Below are positions 35,449 through 44,268 of a DNA stretch of 64,000 nt, piece after piece (position 1 is the first letter of the stretch; the number at the start of each line of letters is the position of its first letter). The position numbers and the translations under genes are program-made. Origin of the DNA: Candidatus Omnitrophota bacterium (GTDB lineage: Bacteria; Hinthialibacterota; Hinthialibacteria; Hinthialibacterales; Hinthialibacteraceae); NCBI GenBank assembly GCA_013177805.1, contig JABLXU010000002.1, positions 124,001 to 188,000 of the forward strand, written 5' to 3'. Under the pieces are notes generated by a model. That model was given only the letters and a program-made list of their open reading frames with translations, did not search any database and was not told the DNA's origin.

Positions 35449-37056
35449 TTACTGCACCGCTGACTCCTTGGTGAGGGTCACTTCCTTGATGGCCAGCCAA
35501 CCCTCGCTGACCGCAAATCGGAAATCGGCGCCACGGTTCTGGCGGTTAACGAAGCGGGCGTCGCGCAGGGTGATTTTGCTCGTCACCCACTGCTTGGTGT
35601 TTTTGCATAGGACGGATGAGGTCCCCTTGTACGCGCCTTGCAGGGTGGCGTTTTTGTCGTGGGAATCGTACTGCAACTCATGCCGCTGGTGCCCTTCATC
35701 CCAGAACGTGTATTCGAGGACCAGAATTTCCGAATCATCGAAATAGAAAGGATCCACCACCGAGAAATACATGTATGTATGGCCGGATTGGATGGTCCGG
35801 ACACAATTCTGCCCGCCCAGGGTGGCATTCTCCACCGGCCCGTCCTCGTTGCCCCGCACCAGTTTGATCCCCTCAGAAATTCCGCCTTCGCCCAAGGTAA
35901 TCCGGACCGACCGGGCGCTTTCGTACTCAATCCCCTCGGTGGAAGGCGGCGGAGGCAGGAGGTCGGGGTATTTCAACTCAATAGTCTCACTGGCTTTCTC
36001 GTTCTGTTTGAACTTCCGGCTGTATTCGCGGGTAAGATCGATATACTGGCGGCCGTATTCGCGCGACTCGCAGATATCGGTCCCCTCGTGCATTTCGTTC
36101 CAGGTCTCGACAAGCACGATGCGCGCGCCGCTGTTGAGGACTTGGTTCCAACTCCAACGGTAGAAATTCCCTTCCTCGCGATGGCGGACCGGAGTCGTGC
36201 GTCCCGGCACGGCGGCGTCAATATAGCCAGGCCCCAGTTGCGCCACGGCCCCAAAAATATTGGGACCGGTCAAGGCCGCGCCCCATAAGGTGGTGGCGTC
36301 GGCATTGAAGTTCCATGACCTGTCCTTGATCACATAAGGCCGCAGACCGTGGAAATCTTTGGCGAATTGTTCATACACGTAGTCCAATGTGCTCTGGTCA
36401 TGCCGCGCGGCGAAGGCGCTGGCATACAAGACCACAAGCGGCCGGCCGTCAATGGCCGCCCAATGGCGGGGATGGATCTGATAGAAGAAATCGCGGATGG
36501 TGCGGTAGAAAATATCCTTCCCCTCCGGTTGGGTGAGGTCGTACCGTTCTTCGCGGCCGACGACGCCCCGGACCCCCGGCAACAGAGTGGAGGTATCATA
36601 AAAGAGGCCGATCTTGGGCGAGGGCTTTCCTTCCCGCGCGCGCCGTTCCATGGCGGTTTGCAGAGGACCCAGGCCGCGGACACTGAAAGCGATTCCGGGA
36701 TGGAAATAATTATCCACCACTCCCCAATAAACCGGCAGGATGAAATCGATGCCCGCGTCCACGCAATCTTGCATTTGCTGGGCGTGCCATTCGACCGAGT
36801 TGAAACTCACTTCGTCGGCAACCGGAAAATGATCCTGCAGCGCGTCGTCGGTCCGCGCGCCGTCATCGAAGAAATGATGATCCGGGTAATCATACCAGTA
36901 GAAATAATGGGTTCCCACGATTTTCTGAGGCGCTTGGAAGGATTGGACCGCGGATAACGAACCCCGGCCCCAGACGGGATGAAATTCCTCCGCCCCGGCG
37001 GTGGCCCACGTGAAAACCGCGATTAGCATCAGGATGGGCAGGATTTTATTCGGCAT
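35449..37056 (-). CDS. Secreted DUF5010-type glycoside-hydrolase-like protein (535 aa)
   Basis: The signal peptide is MPNKILPILMLIAVFTWATAGAEE. The N-terminal domain (residues about 40-370) has IVGTHYFYWYDYPDHHFF, DAGIDFILPVYWG, and VLVETWNEMHEGTDICES at about residue 315, the signature of DUF5010 proteins, which are related to GH71/GH99-type barrels. Residues about 390-530 form a C-terminal beta sandwich. It probably acts on an external alpha-glycan, but the substrate is unknown. Its start codon lies inside the end of yajC, overlapping by 11 nt, so it is transcribed with yajC. The only alternative start would cut into the signal peptide, which makes the overlap credible. Confidence 0.8.
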   Translation of the reverse strand: MPNKILPILMLIAVFTWATAGAEEFHPVWGRGSLSAVQSFQAPQKIVGTHYFYWYDYPDHHFFDDGARTDDALQDHFPVADEVSFNSVEWHAQQMQDCVDAGIDFILPVYWGVVDNYFHPGIAFSVRGLGPLQTAMERRAREGKPSPKIGLFYDTSTLLPGVRGVVGREERYDLTQPEGKDIFYRTIRDFFYQIHPRHWAAIDGRPLVVLYASAFAARHDQSTLDYVYEQFAKDFHGLRPYVIKDRSWNFNADATTLWGAALTGPNIFGAVAQLGPGYIDAAVPGRTTPVRHREEGNFYRWSWNQVLNSGARIVLVETWNEMHEGTDICESREYGRQYIDLTREYSRKFKQNEKASETIELKYPDLLPPPPSTEGIEYESARSVRITLGEGGISEGIKLVRGNEDGPVENATLGGQNCVRTIQSGHTYMYFSVVDPFYFDDSEILVLEYTFWDEGHQRHELQYDSHDKNATLQGAYKGTSSVLCKNTKQWVTSKITLRDARFVNRQNRGADFRFAVSEGWLAIKEVTLTKESAVQ

Positions 37057-37402
37057 TTTCTTTCCCCAATATATGCGTGATGGAGGATTTCAGGATTTCG
37101 ATTTTAACATTATCGGCGATCTTGATGACAGCCTTGTCGTCTTTGATGCCAATGATCGTTCCGTAGATTCCGCCCGCGCCGATAATTTGATCGCCTTTTT
37201 TCAGCGCGTTCACCCGTTGTTCATGCTGCTGGCGTTGCTTCTGTTGAGGACGGATGAGGAGAAAATAGAATACGCCGAATATCATCCCCATCATAAGGAG
37301 AAAACTGCTCAGCGATTCCATAGGCCCTTGCGCGGCTGGCGCTTCGCCGGCCCATGCGCTCGCGGCGGCCAGGATTCCGGGAATCCAAATCAATCGTCTC
37401 AT
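37046..37402 (-). CDS. yajC: YajC, preprotein translocase accessory subunit
   Basis: The start at 37402 is chosen because AGGAG lies 9 nt upstream; longer in-frame starts add a non-homologous leader. The protein of 118 aa has an N-terminal hydrophobic segment, then SSFLLMMGMIFGVFYFLLIRPQQKQRQQH, the YajC transmembrane helix and basic patch, followed by the small beta domain (VNALKKGDQIIGAGGIYGTI). YajC forms part of the SecDF-YajC-YidC holotranslocon. Here it carries an unusual N-terminal hydrophobic extension (MRRLIWIPGILAAASAWA) resembling a signal peptide. secD and secF are not adjacent. Its stop overlaps the DUF5010 gene by 11 nt. Confidence 0.9.
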   Translation of the reverse strand: MRRLIWIPGILAAASAWAGEAPAAQGPMESLSSFLLMMGMIFGVFYFLLIRPQQKQRQQHEQRVNALKKGDQIIGAGGIYGTIIGIKDDKAVIKIADNVKIEILKSSITHILGKENAE

Positions 37403-37615
37403 TCTGGTCTGCTCCTGGTGGATAATCTCTGCATAATCCGCTGGCATCCGATTCCCCAAAATCCCGGGAAAACGGAAAGTTAGTTGTAGTATAGGCGGGG
37501 AGTCATGGGATTGAAACCCGGGGGGATGTTTAAGGGATGAGGAAAAAGGATGGGAAGGAATCCTTCAGCAATCCTGATTCCAGTCTACATGGTGCAATCC
37601 AGGCAAGATAGGCAT

Positions 37616-37644
37616 AAAAAATCCCAACCGGTAACAGTTGGGAT
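37616..37644 (-). terminator. Rho-independent terminator of tmRNA
   Basis: On the minus strand, AATCCCAAC/GTTGGGATT forms a 9-bp stem with an 8-nt loop and is followed by a T-run. It lies 15 nt after the CCA end of tmRNA. Confidence 0.85.
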
Positions 37645-37658
37645 TCGAATGTTCCATT

Positions 37659-38015
37659 TGGTGGAGGCGGCGGGAGTCGAACCCGCGTCCGAAAACGTCC
37701 AACTGGCAAGCCCTACATGCTTAGTCTCAGCTCCATCTCACAGTTCCAAGCGCCGGGACCGGCTTGGGAACCGCCAGCCTTCTGAGCACTTCGCGGGTTA
37801 GCCGAAGGCGGGCCTTCCCGCTATCCCCTTCCGTATAACGCCACTCGCCCGATTGAAGAGGAGAAATCCGGCGCGGCGTGACGGCCCTTAGGCCGCCAAG
37901 GGCAATTCTTGATAATCGTTGGCAGTTATAGTTGGTCCGCCTGTTTAACGAGGCCTGCGGAACCTCGGCATGCTCTTACCAGCCAACTCGTCTCCGTCGA
38001 AACCGGTACGCCCCC
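37659..38015 (-). ncRNA. ssrA: tmRNA (transfer-messenger RNA)
   Basis: The minus strand begins GGGGGCG followed by TACCGGTTTCGACGG, a classic tmRNA 5' end. It ends with the T-arm GCGGGTTCGACTCCCGC, acceptor strand CGCCTCC, A and an encoded CCA. The acceptor halves pair 7 of 7 with one G-U. Length is 357 nt. The resume region reads GCC AAC GAT TAT CAA and ends TAA at 37888-37890, giving the tag ANDYQELPLAA, which closes with the usual hydrophobic degron-type end. tmRNA rescues stalled ribosomes together with SmpB. It lies 256 nt upstream of yajC on the same strand and has its own terminator. Confidence 0.97.
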
Positions 38016-38243
38016 TCGTAGTCTCACTTAGCTTCGAGTTGAAGTATAAGAGATCCCCGGGGAATGTCAACACGGGATTTATCCACCCGGACACTATTCT
38101 TTCTCAGAGATGGTTATGAGGGATATGTATAAATGATTACGCTCCCCGATTCCCTCTTCCTCCGGGAGAAGACAAGCCTCTTCAGCACGCCGCCGCTTCA
38201 CGGATAAAAGATCAGTTCCCACTTCGCAATCTGGCCCCAGCCC

Positions 38244-38696
38244 TTAGTCATTGGTCCCAATATCGTCCGAAAAAACCGCTTGCAACAAGGCGTTTTCGTT
38301 CTGTTCATGTTGACGCAATGAGGCAATCAGCTGCTTGAACGACGCGCAAACTGTATCGATTTCAGTTCTTTGAATCCGCTGGGTGTCTTGGATGCTATGA
38401 ATCAGCGCTTTCAATTCCGCGATGAACCGTGCGTGCTCTTCCTTGAGGATTTCGATGGTCTTTGCGCTGGCGGGATTTTTCTCCAGGACGGGTTGCATGA
38501 ATCCCCCCTCCTCTTCGATCTGGAAATAGGCCTGGAGATGCGCGCATAAGGCCTCCGCTTTCGCCTCCAGGCCTTGTAACCAATCCGAAACCGGGGCCGG
38601 AGGCCGAGTCTGAATTTGGTCTAACAATTCCTCCAACAGGTGCTTGATAATTTGATTCTCTTCCCGCGCTTTTTGGGCCATCTCGTCCGTTCCCAT
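38244..38696 (-). CDS. Hemerythrin-like HHE-domain protein (150 aa)
   Basis: A four-helix protein with the spaced metal-ligand residues of the HHE family: IIKHLLEELLDQ, LCAHLQAYFQIEEEGGFM, LKEEHARFIAEL and LRQHEQNENALLQAV. The C-terminus DDIGTND recalls other bacterial hemerythrin-like proteins. GGGAGAACGACC precedes the ATG at 38696. These proteins bind a di-iron centre and can sense or store oxygen or nitric oxide; which applies here is not known. Located near ferritin and DinB genes, but not in an obvious operon. Confidence 0.8.
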   Translation of the reverse strand: MGTDEMAQKAREENQIIKHLLEELLDQIQTRPPAPVSDWLQGLEAKAEALCAHLQAYFQIEEEGGFMQPVLEKNPASAKTIEILKEEHARFIAELKALIHSIQDTQRIQRTEIDTVCASFKQLIASLRQHEQNENALLQAVFSDDIGTND

Positions 38697-38853
38697 GGTC
38701 GTTCTCCCAGATATCTCTCAGAAATTGCTTACAGGATCCCGAGCGGGGATGAAATCCCAGTTGGGTGTTCCACTTCATTCCAGTACCGGGTTTCACCGGA
38801 TAGGCGGCCGGTTGGATCCTCGTCTCGTCCCCTGGGCTTCCCTCTTGAACTGA

Positions 38854-40044
38854 TCACAGACCGCCCGCCGGAATAAGGGAGGCCGGGGGAAGGCCGGAAT
38901 CCGGATTTATAGAAGCGGGTGCGGACGGGACAGGCAGGAGAGGATTGGTTTTCAACAGGGAAGCAACACCCTTGCGGACCTCCAGGCGGACCAATGCGCC
39001 TCCCGAATGGATGGATCCATTGGCGTACGATACATTACCTTCGGCCCGTACCGGCATGGGAAAATCGGAATGGATGCTGCCATTCACCGCCCGGATTTCA
39101 ACCATCATCGACACGGATTCGGGAACCCGCAGGACCAGGTTTCCCCCTTCCACCAGACAATCAAAGCCCCGGACGATAGGGGTGCGCGGCTCGAGCCGCA
39201 GAGTGCCATCCACCACATTGGCGCGGATGCCATCGTAGAATAATTCACAGGTCACGTCTCCCCGCCGGTTATCGAGATTGATGTATCCCTTGATATCTTC
39301 CAGCGTGAGGGTTACTCCGTTTCCCTGGAACGAGACATCCCGGCTGATCCGCCGCACCCGGCATTCCCCGTTGCGGTGATTGATGTCGGCGCTGCCTCCG
39401 ATTTGATCCACCTCCAGCTGGTTGCCCTTGGTTTCCAACCGGACATTGTACGCGGCATCCCGGACGCGGACCCGGTTGCCCGCGTTGGGATGTCCCGTGG
39501 ACCGGATGTCGAGATTGGCGCGGACGCGTTCAATGGTCACATCTCCGGTTTCATGCGTGATCCATACATCGTTTTGGAGATCCGAAACCGTAAGAGAACC
39601 GCCTTTGACATTGATTTCCAAAACGAGGTCCCGTGGAACTTTGGCGGTGTAATCGATCCGCGCGGTGGGGCGTTGAAACCAAGAAAAGCCGCTGCTGTCC
39701 TGGTATTCAATAACCAGACGGTTGATTGGACTTTCGTGCGCGGCAATGTCGATGGAATTGAGAAGCGTCTGGACTTTTTCGACGGTTTCCGCCGCCGCCT
39801 GCTTGGACCCTTCAATCAGCACATACGGCTGCTCCCACCCCATGACCGTCAAATTGCCACCCTGGTGGTGGATTTCCAATGTTTTGATGTTGTTACTGAT
39901 TAAGATTTGCCGGGTGAATGAATCTTCATCGATCACCAGGGCGCTGGATGACTGGAACGGTTGCAGGACCGGGCTGCTGCAACCGGTGAAAATTATCACC
40001 AACCCTAAAACGAATCGAAGAGGATGGGCGGGATGCCGTTTCAT
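38854..40044 (-). CDS. DUF4097-type beta-helical lipoprotein (396 aa)
   Basis: The lipobox is VIIFTGCSS. The body shows repeated beta strands in the DUF4097/auto-transporter-adhesin-head-like pattern: GGNLTVMGWEQPYVLIEG, VKGGSLTVSDLQNDVWITHETGDVTIERV, NVRLETKGNQLEVDQIGGSADINHRNG. This suggests a right-handed parallel beta-helix exposed on the membrane surface. The Pro/Ala-rich C-terminal tail is of low complexity. GAGGAGTTGAGGAA precedes the ATG at 40044. The function of the family is unclear; it is often linked to envelope stress or adhesion. Confidence 0.75.
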   Translation of the reverse strand: MKRHPAHPLRFVLGLVIIFTGCSSPVLQPFQSSSALVIDEDSFTRQILISNNIKTLEIHHQGGNLTVMGWEQPYVLIEGSKQAAAETVEKVQTLLNSIDIAAHESPINRLVIEYQDSSGFSWFQRPTARIDYTAKVPRDLVLEINVKGGSLTVSDLQNDVWITHETGDVTIERVRANLDIRSTGHPNAGNRVRVRDAAYNVRLETKGNQLEVDQIGGSADINHRNGECRVRRISRDVSFQGNGVTLTLEDIKGYINLDNRRGDVTCELFYDGIRANVVDGTLRLEPRTPIVRGFDCLVEGGNLVLRVPESVSMMVEIRAVNGSIHSDFPMPVRAEGNVSYANGSIHSGGALVRLEVRKGVASLLKTNPLLPVPSAPASINPDSGLPPASLIPAGGL

Positions 40045-40157
40045 TTCCTCAACTCCTCATCACATCACATGTTACATGAATCAGAATCTGCCGGATGGGT
40101 GACAGTATACCACAAATTCCCGGGAGAATGGGAGACAATGGGAGAAATTAGATAAAT

Positions 40158-40676
40158 TTACCACAAATCCGCGGTGCCGACCGGCTTCCCCTGCAGTTTC
40201 AGATAATAGAACAATTGCGCCTTATGGATTTGCAGGTGATAGATCATTTGCAACAACCGGTGGCCCAACACCATTTCCCGGTCATCCCACGGGGCAGGTG
40301 CGGGCCGGTTGGCCAGGTCGTCTTCGCGGCATTGCGCCAACAGGTCCAAACCGGTTTTCTTGTCCTCAGCCAAAAGTTTCAAAGCGTCAGCCACATTGGC
40401 CACCGCGGGCATCTTCTCGGCCGGGAGAAGCATCTCCTCCGGTTTCAAATCCTTGAGATCCATGCCTTCCGGCAGTCCCCAGTCGCCGGTGACAAATCCC
40501 TTGATGGCCATTCCGCAGGCGTCGGAAATGTGTTTCAGCAATTGGCCGGTGGTCATCCAGTTTTGACCGGTGGCGGGTTTCCAACCCAGTTGGGAATCCT
40601 CCACCATGCTCACCAGCCGCTCCGTGCCTTTGTAGGCGGCTTCCATTTCGGTTTGAAGCAGTTCTTTCCAATTCAT
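40158..40676 (-). CDS. DinB-family protein (172 aa)
   Basis: The start at 40676 has AAGGAAAGGAT upstream. The protein MNWKELLQTEMEAAYKGTERLVSMV... has the DinB/YfiT four-helix pattern with candidate metal-binding His residues: MTTGQLLKHISDACG, MVLGHRLLQMIYHLQIHKAQLFYYLKL. DinB-superfamily proteins are metal-dependent, and many act as thiol transferases or have no known substrate. A longer frame to 40760 has no support. Confidence 0.75.
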   Translation of the reverse strand: MNWKELLQTEMEAAYKGTERLVSMVEDSQLGWKPATGQNWMTTGQLLKHISDACGMAIKGFVTGDWGLPEGMDLKDLKPEEMLLPAEKMPAVANVADALKLLAEDKKTGLDLLAQCREDDLANRPAPAPWDDREMVLGHRLLQMIYHLQIHKAQLFYYLKLQGKPVGTADLW

Positions 40677-41057
40677 ATCCTTTCCTTTCCATAAACCGCC
40701 GGAGGCGGACCTGCCCATCATGGATCCACGCGGCGGGATTGTATGCGGACGTTTCGGCAAGACTTTCTGCGATTATGGATCTGCTACAACCGGAATGAAC
40801 GCGCATCGGTGAGCAACTTTTGGTATTATAGGGGAAGGATAGGGTTAAAAGCCAGCCTGCCCGGCCCGGCGGGACGCTGGAATAGCCGGTCTTTCCCGTC
40901 GGAGAGAAATCGGTTCAACCCTAGCGGCGCCGGATTGCCGTGGCTTTTTTAAGTGGCCGCTTTCGTCAGGGGTTCACAAGCCGCCGCCATGCCGCTACCA
41001 TTCCCCCTCATGAGTATCCCACTGCTAATCTGAAATCCTGCACAGTGAGGAGAGGCT
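40677..41057. other. Intergenic region between DinB gene and a small gene
   Basis: 381 nt. The short frames that cross it have no ribosome-binding site or coding signal. A G/C-rich hairpin-prone segment lies at about 40855-40945. The gap should hold promoters for both flanking genes, which are divergent. Confidence 0.45.
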
Positions 41058-41306
41058 ATGACCGTAATCGATAAAAAAGAAGAAAGTTTCATAGCGGAAT
41101 ACATGCAACTGCTGCGCCGCACCGATGAACTGTTGGAAGCCGCCGCGCAGGAAAAAAAGAATTCCCCCCCCGAAAAACAGCCGGAACTGGACGACCGGAT
41201 CGAAGACATCAAGGCGATCCGCGGACAGCTGATGGACCACGTCAAGAAAAGCGGGATCAGCCGGGAAATTCTGGAAAAAACCCGGCGTCTGTTAAGCATT
41301 TTCTAA
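41058..41306 (+). CDS. Small charged helical protein (82 aa)
   Basis: GAGGAGAGGCT precedes ATG 41058. The protein is highly charged and predicted all-helical: YMQLLRRTDELLEAAAQEKKN, then DDRIEDIKAIRGQLMDHVKKSG and EILEKTRRLLSIF, suggesting a two-helix coiled coil. I do not recognise it. It is convergent with ferritin (62 nt between stops). Confidence 0.6.
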   Translation: MTVIDKKEESFIAEYMQLLRRTDELLEAAAQEKKNSPPEKQPELDDRIEDIKAIRGQLMDHVKKSGISREILEKTRRLLSIF

Positions 41307-41367
41307 GGGGATTTTCGCGTTTTTCTCCGAATGCCATCTCTCCGCTCTTCACGCATTCCGCTGCCGG

Positions 41368-41874
41368 TCAGCCGGAGGTGGAATCGTTCGACCGCCGGCC
41401 TAACACCTGATCCATCATAAACAGGCCGTTCTTGTTATCCCCGATCATCTTGAGCTTTTCCACTACTTCCGTGGCGGTCGCTTCCTCTTCCACCTGTTCG
41501 CTCACGAACCACTGCAAGAACGCGTTGGAGGCGTGATCTTTCTCCGCGGTGGCCAAATCCACAAGATCATAGATCATCCGCGTCACCTTTTGTTCATGCT
41601 TCAAAACATCCTCGAAGGCGGCCAAGGGGGATGCGAATTCTCCGGGAGGCGCGTCGATAGCGGCAAGGGACACATTCCCGCCCCGGTCAAAGATGTAGGA
41701 ATAGAATTTCATGGCGTGCCCGGCTTCTTCCTGGGCCTGGACGCGCATCCAACGGGCAAAACCTTTTAAATTCATCGACTCAAAATATCCGGCGATGGAA
41801 AGATAGAAATAGGCCGAATACAGTTCCGCGTTGATCTGATTGTTAAAGGCGTTCAGCAATTTGGGATTCAACAT
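41368..41874 (-). CDS. Bacterial non-haem ferritin (168 aa)
   Basis: GCAAGGAGAAGCGT precedes the ATG at 41874. The sequence has the ferroxidase-centre pattern of bacterial ferritins: INAELYSAYFYLS, MRVQAQEEAGHAMKF, and FVSEQVEEEATATEVV. Length is usual for the family (about 165 aa). It forms a 24-mer that oxidises and stores iron in the cytoplasm. No Fur-type operator was identified upstream. Confidence 0.93.
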   Translation of the reverse strand: MLNPKLLNAFNNQINAELYSAYFYLSIAGYFESMNLKGFARWMRVQAQEEAGHAMKFYSYIFDRGGNVSLAAIDAPPGEFASPLAAFEDVLKHEQKVTRMIYDLVDLATAEKDHASNAFLQWFVSEQVEEEATATEVVEKLKMIGDNKNGLFMMDQVLGRRSNDSTSG

Positions 41875-42098
41875 ACGCTTCTCCTTGCGGGGATGGTTTT
41901 ATATAAAAATATATCTTCGCACTCCACTTTCACCAGGGAAGCCGGTCCTCCTTCGCGGTTTCCCGATGGGCGCATCATATCACCAAAACCATTTCGCGTT
42001 CAACAGCGGATGCGAAGATTGGCTGCGAGCAACGCACGGCGGGATCTTCTTTACAAACGGTTTGGCCGCGGATTACAATCGCCCCAGGTGAGGCCATC

Positions 42099-42893
42099 AT
42101 GAAGACCATCGACGTCCATACGCACATTTTTCCTGATCATGTCGCCCTGAACGCCGTCCCCAAAATGGCGGAAGAAGCCGGGGTCCCCTATGCCCTGGAC
42201 GGCCGGGTAGATAGTTTGCGCCAATCCATGGACCAGGCGGAGATCGCGGTGTCCTGGCTGCAGCCTGTGGCCACCCGCGCGGCGCAGGTGGAATCAATCA
42301 ACCGGTGGCATGAAGAATTGCGAAATGAGCGGCTGGTGGCCTTCGGTGCGATCCACCCGGACTATCCCGACTTGCCCGGCTTGATCCGGGACCTCTCCCG
42401 GCGGGGTTTCCCGGGAATCAAGATCCACCCCGAATACCACAAAATCCCGCCGGACGACGAACGTCTCTTTCCCCTGTACGAAGCCGTCGGGGAAGAAAAC
42501 CTGATCATCCTCTTTCACGCCGGCGTGGATATCGGCATTTCCACCCTCAACAGCACCCCCCGGCAATTCGCCCGCCTGCACGACCGCTTCCCCGGATTGC
42601 GGATGATCCTGGCCCACATGGGCGGATTCAAGCAATGGGAAGCCGTAAACACGGACATCGCCGGAAGGGATATCTACTTCGATACGTCGTACGTGTTCGG
42701 GCACATCGACGATGCGGCTTTCGTGGATCTGGTCCGCCGGCACGGGCCGGAACGGATTTTATTCGGAACCGATTCCCCATGGGCCGGACAGAAGGAAACC
42801 CTGGATCATTTGAAAAGCCTGCCCTTGTCGGACGAGGAACTCGAAGGCATTTGCTGGAAAAACGCCGCGCGGCTCATCGATCCGACACGCTGA
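42099..42893 (+). CDS. Metal-dependent amidohydrolase, TIM-barrel hydrolase family (264 aa)
   Basis: It begins MKTIDVHTHIFPDH, the HxH metal site of the amidohydrolase-2 family, followed by GIKIHPEYH, LFHAGVDIG, LAHMGGF and ILFGTDSPW with the catalytic Asp. These are the family's five metal and catalytic positions in order. The substrate cannot be given; relatives hydrolyse or decarboxylate cyclic amides and aromatic acids. Its stop overlaps the 3' end of the convergent glycosyltransferase gene by 20 nt. Confidence 0.85.
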   Translation: MKTIDVHTHIFPDHVALNAVPKMAEEAGVPYALDGRVDSLRQSMDQAEIAVSWLQPVATRAAQVESINRWHEELRNERLVAFGAIHPDYPDLPGLIRDLSRRGFPGIKIHPEYHKIPPDDERLFPLYEAVGEENLIILFHAGVDIGISTLNSTPRQFARLHDRFPGLRMILAHMGGFKQWEAVNTDIAGRDIYFDTSYVFGHIDDAAFVDLVRRHGPERILFGTDSPWAGQKETLDHLKSLPLSDEELEGICWKNAARLIDPTR

Positions 42894-44268
42894 GCCATCC
42901 CTCCCCGCGGAGCGGCTTATCCAAACGGGCCGCCGTCGTCTCCCCGGCGGTAACCACCAGCCAAAAATCCCCGGCGGCGCGAACTTCCGAATCCACCCAT
43001 TTGCACCAGTAGATTCCTTCCCGGACCCGGCCGCGATGCAGAGGCTGGTTAAGGCCGTCCATCGTAAACACCGTCGCCCCGGGATGCGGCGTGTCAATCC
43101 GGGCGGCTCCATAGCCCAGGCGGGGAAAAGCGGCCTGCGCCAATACCCGTGAATAGGTCACAGCCACCGAGGCCACGGCTGCCAGCATCACAACGGCATG
43201 GACGAACCGCTGCCGGGGCCCATCCGGCCAATACGACAGCAACAGCAACAGGCCCGGCGCAGCCTCAAGCGCGAACAAGTCCCAATCGGCTTCGACGCCC
43301 AAATCGGGATGCCACACCGTGGTCCACGCCGTGAAGGCCAAGAGGAACACCACCAAGAACTGCCGTTCGGGAAGCCTCAGCGAACGCACCCCCTGACGCC
43401 AAACCAGCCAGGCCGTCAGGGGAAGAAACAGCCAGGAACGCATACTCCAGGCATAAAGCCAATCGAGCCAATGACTCCATTGGAAAAACGCGTACCACCG
43501 GTACATCCCGGGATACGGAAACAGGGGCAGCACATTCCACGCCGGGGAGAGTCCCGCCGCCTGGTGTCCCAAAATCTGGGGATAAACGCGGATCAAAAAC
43601 AGAGGAATCAGGAGCATCGACCAAATCAAAATGGAACTATAGTCTTGTTTGCGGCGGGACAGCCACGGCAACAGCAGCAACGAAGGCAAAGCCAAAAGCG
43701 TCACGAAATGCAGCCCGCATCCCAGAACGAAGATCACGCACGCGGGAGTCAACGGCGCGTTTCTCCGCAGGTACGCGACGCCGTAATATCCGTACCCCAA
43801 CAGGGCAGGCAACACCAGAGGATAATATTCCGTGTGCCCGCAGGAATACACCAAAAAACCCGACGAAAAAAACAGGAGGAGCGGATACTGCGCAGGCAGA
43901 TGGTACAACCGCCGCGCGAAACGCAACAGAATCCACACCGACAACGCCCCGCCCGCGCAGGAAACCAGGTTCATGATCTCCAAAGCCGTTCGCTGCCAGG
44001 GGGAGGCCAATTGAAAGAGTAACTCCAGAAAGGCCTGGGATAACAATTCGTTTTGGACCAGCCAGCGCCCGCCTTCGATGATCCGGGCCAGAAGGGCGCC
44101 ATCTCCAGCGTACGTTTGCGACCGGTGAAAATAAAAAAACACGAAACAAAGCAACGCGGCCCCCGCGGCCGTGCCATGATGAGAGACACGGGAGCCTCGC
44201 GAGTCACGGGAAAACCAATCAGCGGCCGGCGCCGGCCCATTGTGGGAGATCACCGCTCTGTTCCTCAC
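42874..44268 (-). CDS. Multispanning membrane protein, glycosyltransferase-C/mannosyltransferase-like (464 aa)
   Basis: About ten hydrophobic helices, for example AAGAALLCFVFFYFH and LLLFFSSGFLVYSCGHTEYYPLVLP, with a C-terminal soluble segment (FTMDGLNQPLHRGRVREGIYWCKWVDS) of about 90 residues. An early acidic DGALL segment is reminiscent of GT-C catalytic loops, but no family signature is conclusive. It starts with GTG at 44268, whose TGA overlap (GTGA) with the preceding MFS gene implies translational coupling. The 3' end overlaps the convergent amidohydrolase by 20 nt. Confidence 0.6.
   Translation of the reverse strand: MRNRAVISHNGPAPAADWFSRDSRGSRVSHHGTAAGAALLCFVFFYFHRSQTYAGDGALLARIIEGGRWLVQNELLSQAFLELLFQLASPWQRTALEIMNLVSCAGGALSVWILLRFARRLYHLPAQYPLLLFFSSGFLVYSCGHTEYYPLVLPALLGYGYYGVAYLRRNAPLTPACVIFVLGCGLHFVTLLALPSLLLLPWLSRRKQDYSSILIWSMLLIPLFLIRVYPQILGHQAAGLSPAWNVLPLFPYPGMYRWYAFFQWSHWLDWLYAWSMRSWLFLPLTAWLVWRQGVRSLRLPERQFLVVFLLAFTAWTTVWHPDLGVEADWDLFALEAAPGLLLLLSYWPDGPRQRFVHAVVMLAAVASVAVTYSRVLAQAAFPRLGYGAARIDTPHPGATVFTMDGLNQPLHRGRVREGIYWCKWVDSEVRAAGDFWLVVTAGETTAARLDKPLRGEGWLSVSDR

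Noticed and set aside
42874-42893. Possible misannotation from the overlap of amidohydrolase and glycosyltransferase-like genes
   Set aside because: Both frames keep their family motifs close to the ends; a 20-nt convergent overlap is acceptable.
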